DNA from: Planctomycetota bacterium
GTDB lineage: Bacteria > Planctomycetota > Phycisphaerae > UBA1845 > CAIVHJ01
Direction of reading: 5' to 3'
Length of the DNA stretch: 6,262 bases
NCBI GenBank assembly: GCA_022573485.1
Contig: JACZTW010000232.1
Span: 1-6,262, forward strand
This document shows positions 4,998 to 6,262 of the stretch, in pieces; the first letter of the stretch is position 1; each line of letters begins with the position of its first letter. The notes beneath the pieces are model-generated. The model was not told the origin of the DNA and searched no databases. It saw nothing but the letters and a program-made list of their open reading frames with translations. A program made the position numbers and the translations under genes.

Positions 4998-5606
4998 TCA
5001 ATCGTTTCCGCCGCTGGGGGCAGGCTGAGTCGGTACGGCATCGGGCGGCCCGACCGGCGGCCCGCCGGAATCACCGGCCAGGAGAGACTTCTTGACTTCC
5101 TTGGCGGCGGGAATGAAGCACCACGCGTTGTTGCGGCGGACAATCTGCAGGATCAAATCACGATCTTTCAGGCGCTCGGAGCGCTGTTTTGCCTCTTCTT
5201 TCAGCGCGACGAACGCGTGCAGGACGTAAACCGGCGTGTCCAAGCCTTTCAAGCTGCCGTCTGGAAGCCGAAATTGCAATCGCCGGATGGTCTTGACTTG
5301 GACTTGCTTCGTGGCATCGCGGAGTTGCATGAAGCGTTTACGGTTCGTCGGCTGGTGATCCAGACTCCACAGCAGCCGGTATTCTTCGTAGTCGCCTTCG
5401 GCGCACACGGTCAGCGCTTTGGCGACGAAGTCGTTGACTTCCTGGTTTTTGCACTTGGCGTCGGGCGCCCAGACGATTTCCACCGCCGAGTCCGAGCCGC
5501 GCCCACCTTTCGCCTTATTGTTCTTCGACGAGCCGCGATCACACCCCCATGCAAGGATGCACCCGAAGCACGCGACCCACGCAATGATGTTCAGTTTACT
5601 TCGCAT
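4998..5606 (-). CDS. Small putative lipoprotein of unknown function
   Basis: I do not recognise the family. The 202-residue protein begins MRSKLNIIAWVACFGC, a hydrophobic signal segment ending in LAWGC (Cys22), a slightly atypical lipobox, followed by a Ser/Lys/Gly-rich linker (23-40). A globular part (about 42-175) contains GDYEEYRLLW (71-80) and ends LILQIVRRNNAWCFIPA (151-167). That pattern resembles NTF2-like/SnoaL folds but is not conclusive. A Pro/Gly-rich tail (180-202) follows. Other cysteines are at 52, 68 and 163. The ATG at 5606 is chosen because the signal peptide starts there; upstream in-frame codons are not protein-like and overlap a promoter. The ribosome binding site is weak. 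The stop is 37 bases before the translocase gene, suggesting co-transcription and possibly an envelope role. Confidence 0.75.
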   Translation of the reverse strand: MRSKLNIIAWVACFGCILAWGCDRGSSKNNKAKGGRGSDSAVEIVWAPDAKCKNQEVNDFVAKALTVCAEGDYEEYRLLWSLDHQPTNRKRFMQLRDATKQVQVKTIRRLQFRLPDGSLKGLDTPVYVLHAFVALKEEAKQRSERLKDRDLILQIVRRNNAWCFIPAAKEVKKSLLAGDSGGPPVGPPDAVPTQPAPSGGND

Positions 5607-5724
5607 AACAAGCCCGATGCCACCCATCAGAGCCGGAAGCGCCAGCGCCCGGTCCGCATCCCGGCACCCACACGCGACGCCGACGAGACAACGCCACCGC
5701 CGCACCCCCGATCGACACCCCAAA

Positions 5725-5753
5725 ATGATAACGACATACTTCCACAGTTCCAA
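5725..5753 (-). promoter_or_regulatory. Candidate promoter for the lipoprotein-translocase-AMMECR1 operon
   Basis: On the minus strand TTGGAA (5748-5753) and TATCAT (5725-5730) are spaced 17 bases apart, matching 4 and 5 of 6 consensus bases. The predicted start near 5718 gives a leader of about 112 bases. Confidence 0.4.
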
Positions 5754-6167
5754 CCGACCCTCGCGATGGCTTCACAACCGCCGGCGCTTGTTGCAGCTCG
5801 AAACCCAGACAGCCTGCGCCCAACCCCAACCGACCCTGCCCTGAATCGACGCCATCCGCATACTGGCCTTCGTGTTAAGTGCAAAATGGCTTTGTTCGGC
5901 CAAAGAACTTTGCAGCAGTTTTTCCCTCCCTCAACCTTTGAATCCTCAACCCCTCGCCCCTTCCATATTTGTACTGTGAATTCTGGACGATTCGACATTT
6001 CCACCGCCTTACGCTTCACGCTTCACGATCGACTGTTCACGCATCGGCCCGCGCACACCATGTCCGTGCAGGACGCGCCCACCTGTATAACTTGCCCGGC
6101 GCTCGATGAAAGAGCGGGCATCAAGCGATCAAGACGAGCAGTGGTCAGTTGGCGAAGTTGGAGAAGG

Positions 6168-6204
6168 AAGAGGGGACAAGACAGAAACGGCTCCTGCCCC
6201 CTTG
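6168..6204. repeat. Imperfect inverted repeat, possible REP/MITE remnant
   Basis: The stretch opens AAGAGGGGACAAG and closes GGCTCCTGCCCCCTTG; the ends are imperfect inverses (AAG-GGG-CA type arms). I recall GGGGACAGGAGCC-type inverted repeats near Y1-transposase genes in planctomycetes, but a single copy cannot prove it here. Confidence 0.3.
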
Positions 6205-6222
6205 TTCGTGGATGTGCGACGC

Positions 6223-6262
6223 CTATTCCTCTGCCGATTTCTTGATGGGGGGCAGTTCGCCA
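6223..6262 (-). CDS. Possible C-terminal end of a gene running off the right edge
   Basis: In one minus-strand frame the last 12 codons read GELPPIKKSAEE followed by TAG. A charged, hydrophilic tail of this kind is typical of a real protein end, and the position fits another minus-strand gene upstream. At 12 codons this is only a suggestion, and no function can be given. Confidence 0.25.
   Translation of the reverse strand, partial: GELPPIKKSAEE

Larger units (their letters stand above)
5607..6222. other. Non-coding stretch upstream of the lipoprotein operon
   Basis: Open frames exist on both strands but none has protein-like composition, a ribosome binding site or a recognisable motif. The contents are the candidate promoter (5725-5753), a pyrimidine-rich series of 7-base units around 5924-5965 (such as TCAACCT, TTGAATC, CTCAACC), an exact 7-base tandem ACGCTTC (6011-6024), an imperfect hairpin at about 6094-6120 (GCCCGGCGCTC with GAGCGGGC), and an imperfect inverted repeat at 6168-6204. 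Confidence 0.5.

Noticed and set aside
3884..5095. Long plus-strand open frame of about 400 codons
   Set aside because: It lies antisense across the DUF368 and AMMECR1 genes; its product is His/Gln/Arg-rich with no motif, as expected of a shadow frame in GC-rich DNA.
4953..6245. Plus-strand open frame of 430 codons covering the lipoprotein gene and the non-coding stretch
   Set aside because: Antisense to a gene with a clear signal peptide. The part beyond 5606 is Pro/Arg/Thr-rich low-complexity sequence without start signals, so it is not protein-like.

Overview
The window reads as ordinary, fairly GC-rich bacterial chromosome in which every recognisable protein gene lies on the minus strand. 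The adjacent pair coaE-rho, a Rho with a long basic low-complexity N-terminal extension, an AMMECR1-family (AmmeMemoRadiSam A) gene and GTAG-headed REP-like hairpins suggest a planctomycete or close relative. That placement is inference from family knowledge; nothing here proves taxonomy.

Reading in the direction of transcription (right to left), the first gene is probably the tail of one running off the right edge (6223-6262, only 12 codons). About 620 bases without a convincing gene follow, holding short repeats and a candidate promoter (5725-5753). Next comes a probable three-gene operon: a small lipoprotein of unknown function (4998-5606), a DUF368/PopT-type polyprenyl-phosphate translocase (3956-4960) with a double-hairpin REP-like element inside its N-terminal coding region, and an AMMECR1 protein (3354-3896). 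A gap with a good sigma70-type promoter (3204-3232) and a roughly 210-nt leader precedes coaE (last step of CoA synthesis) and rho (transcription termination), probably a second operon. A perfect hairpin lies just upstream of the rho ribosome binding site.

The left 570 bases are the unusual part. A strong promoter (594-621) reads into a truncated tRNA-Asn whose anticodon region is replaced by a perfect 16-bp palindrome. An intact tRNA-Asn(GTT) follows, and one base after it a small GIY-YIG nuclease gene begins with TTG. The nuclease gene ends inside another palindrome-bearing tRNA-Asn fragment, which supplies its stop codon; after that fragment the nuclease gene begins again and runs off the left edge. 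The two palindrome-bearing fragments share a 50-bp identical core. Together they look like the left and right ends of a roughly 400-bp unit carrying an intact tRNA plus a nuclease, inserted in or duplicated across a tRNA gene. A repeat-induced assembly error is the main alternative and must be excluded first.
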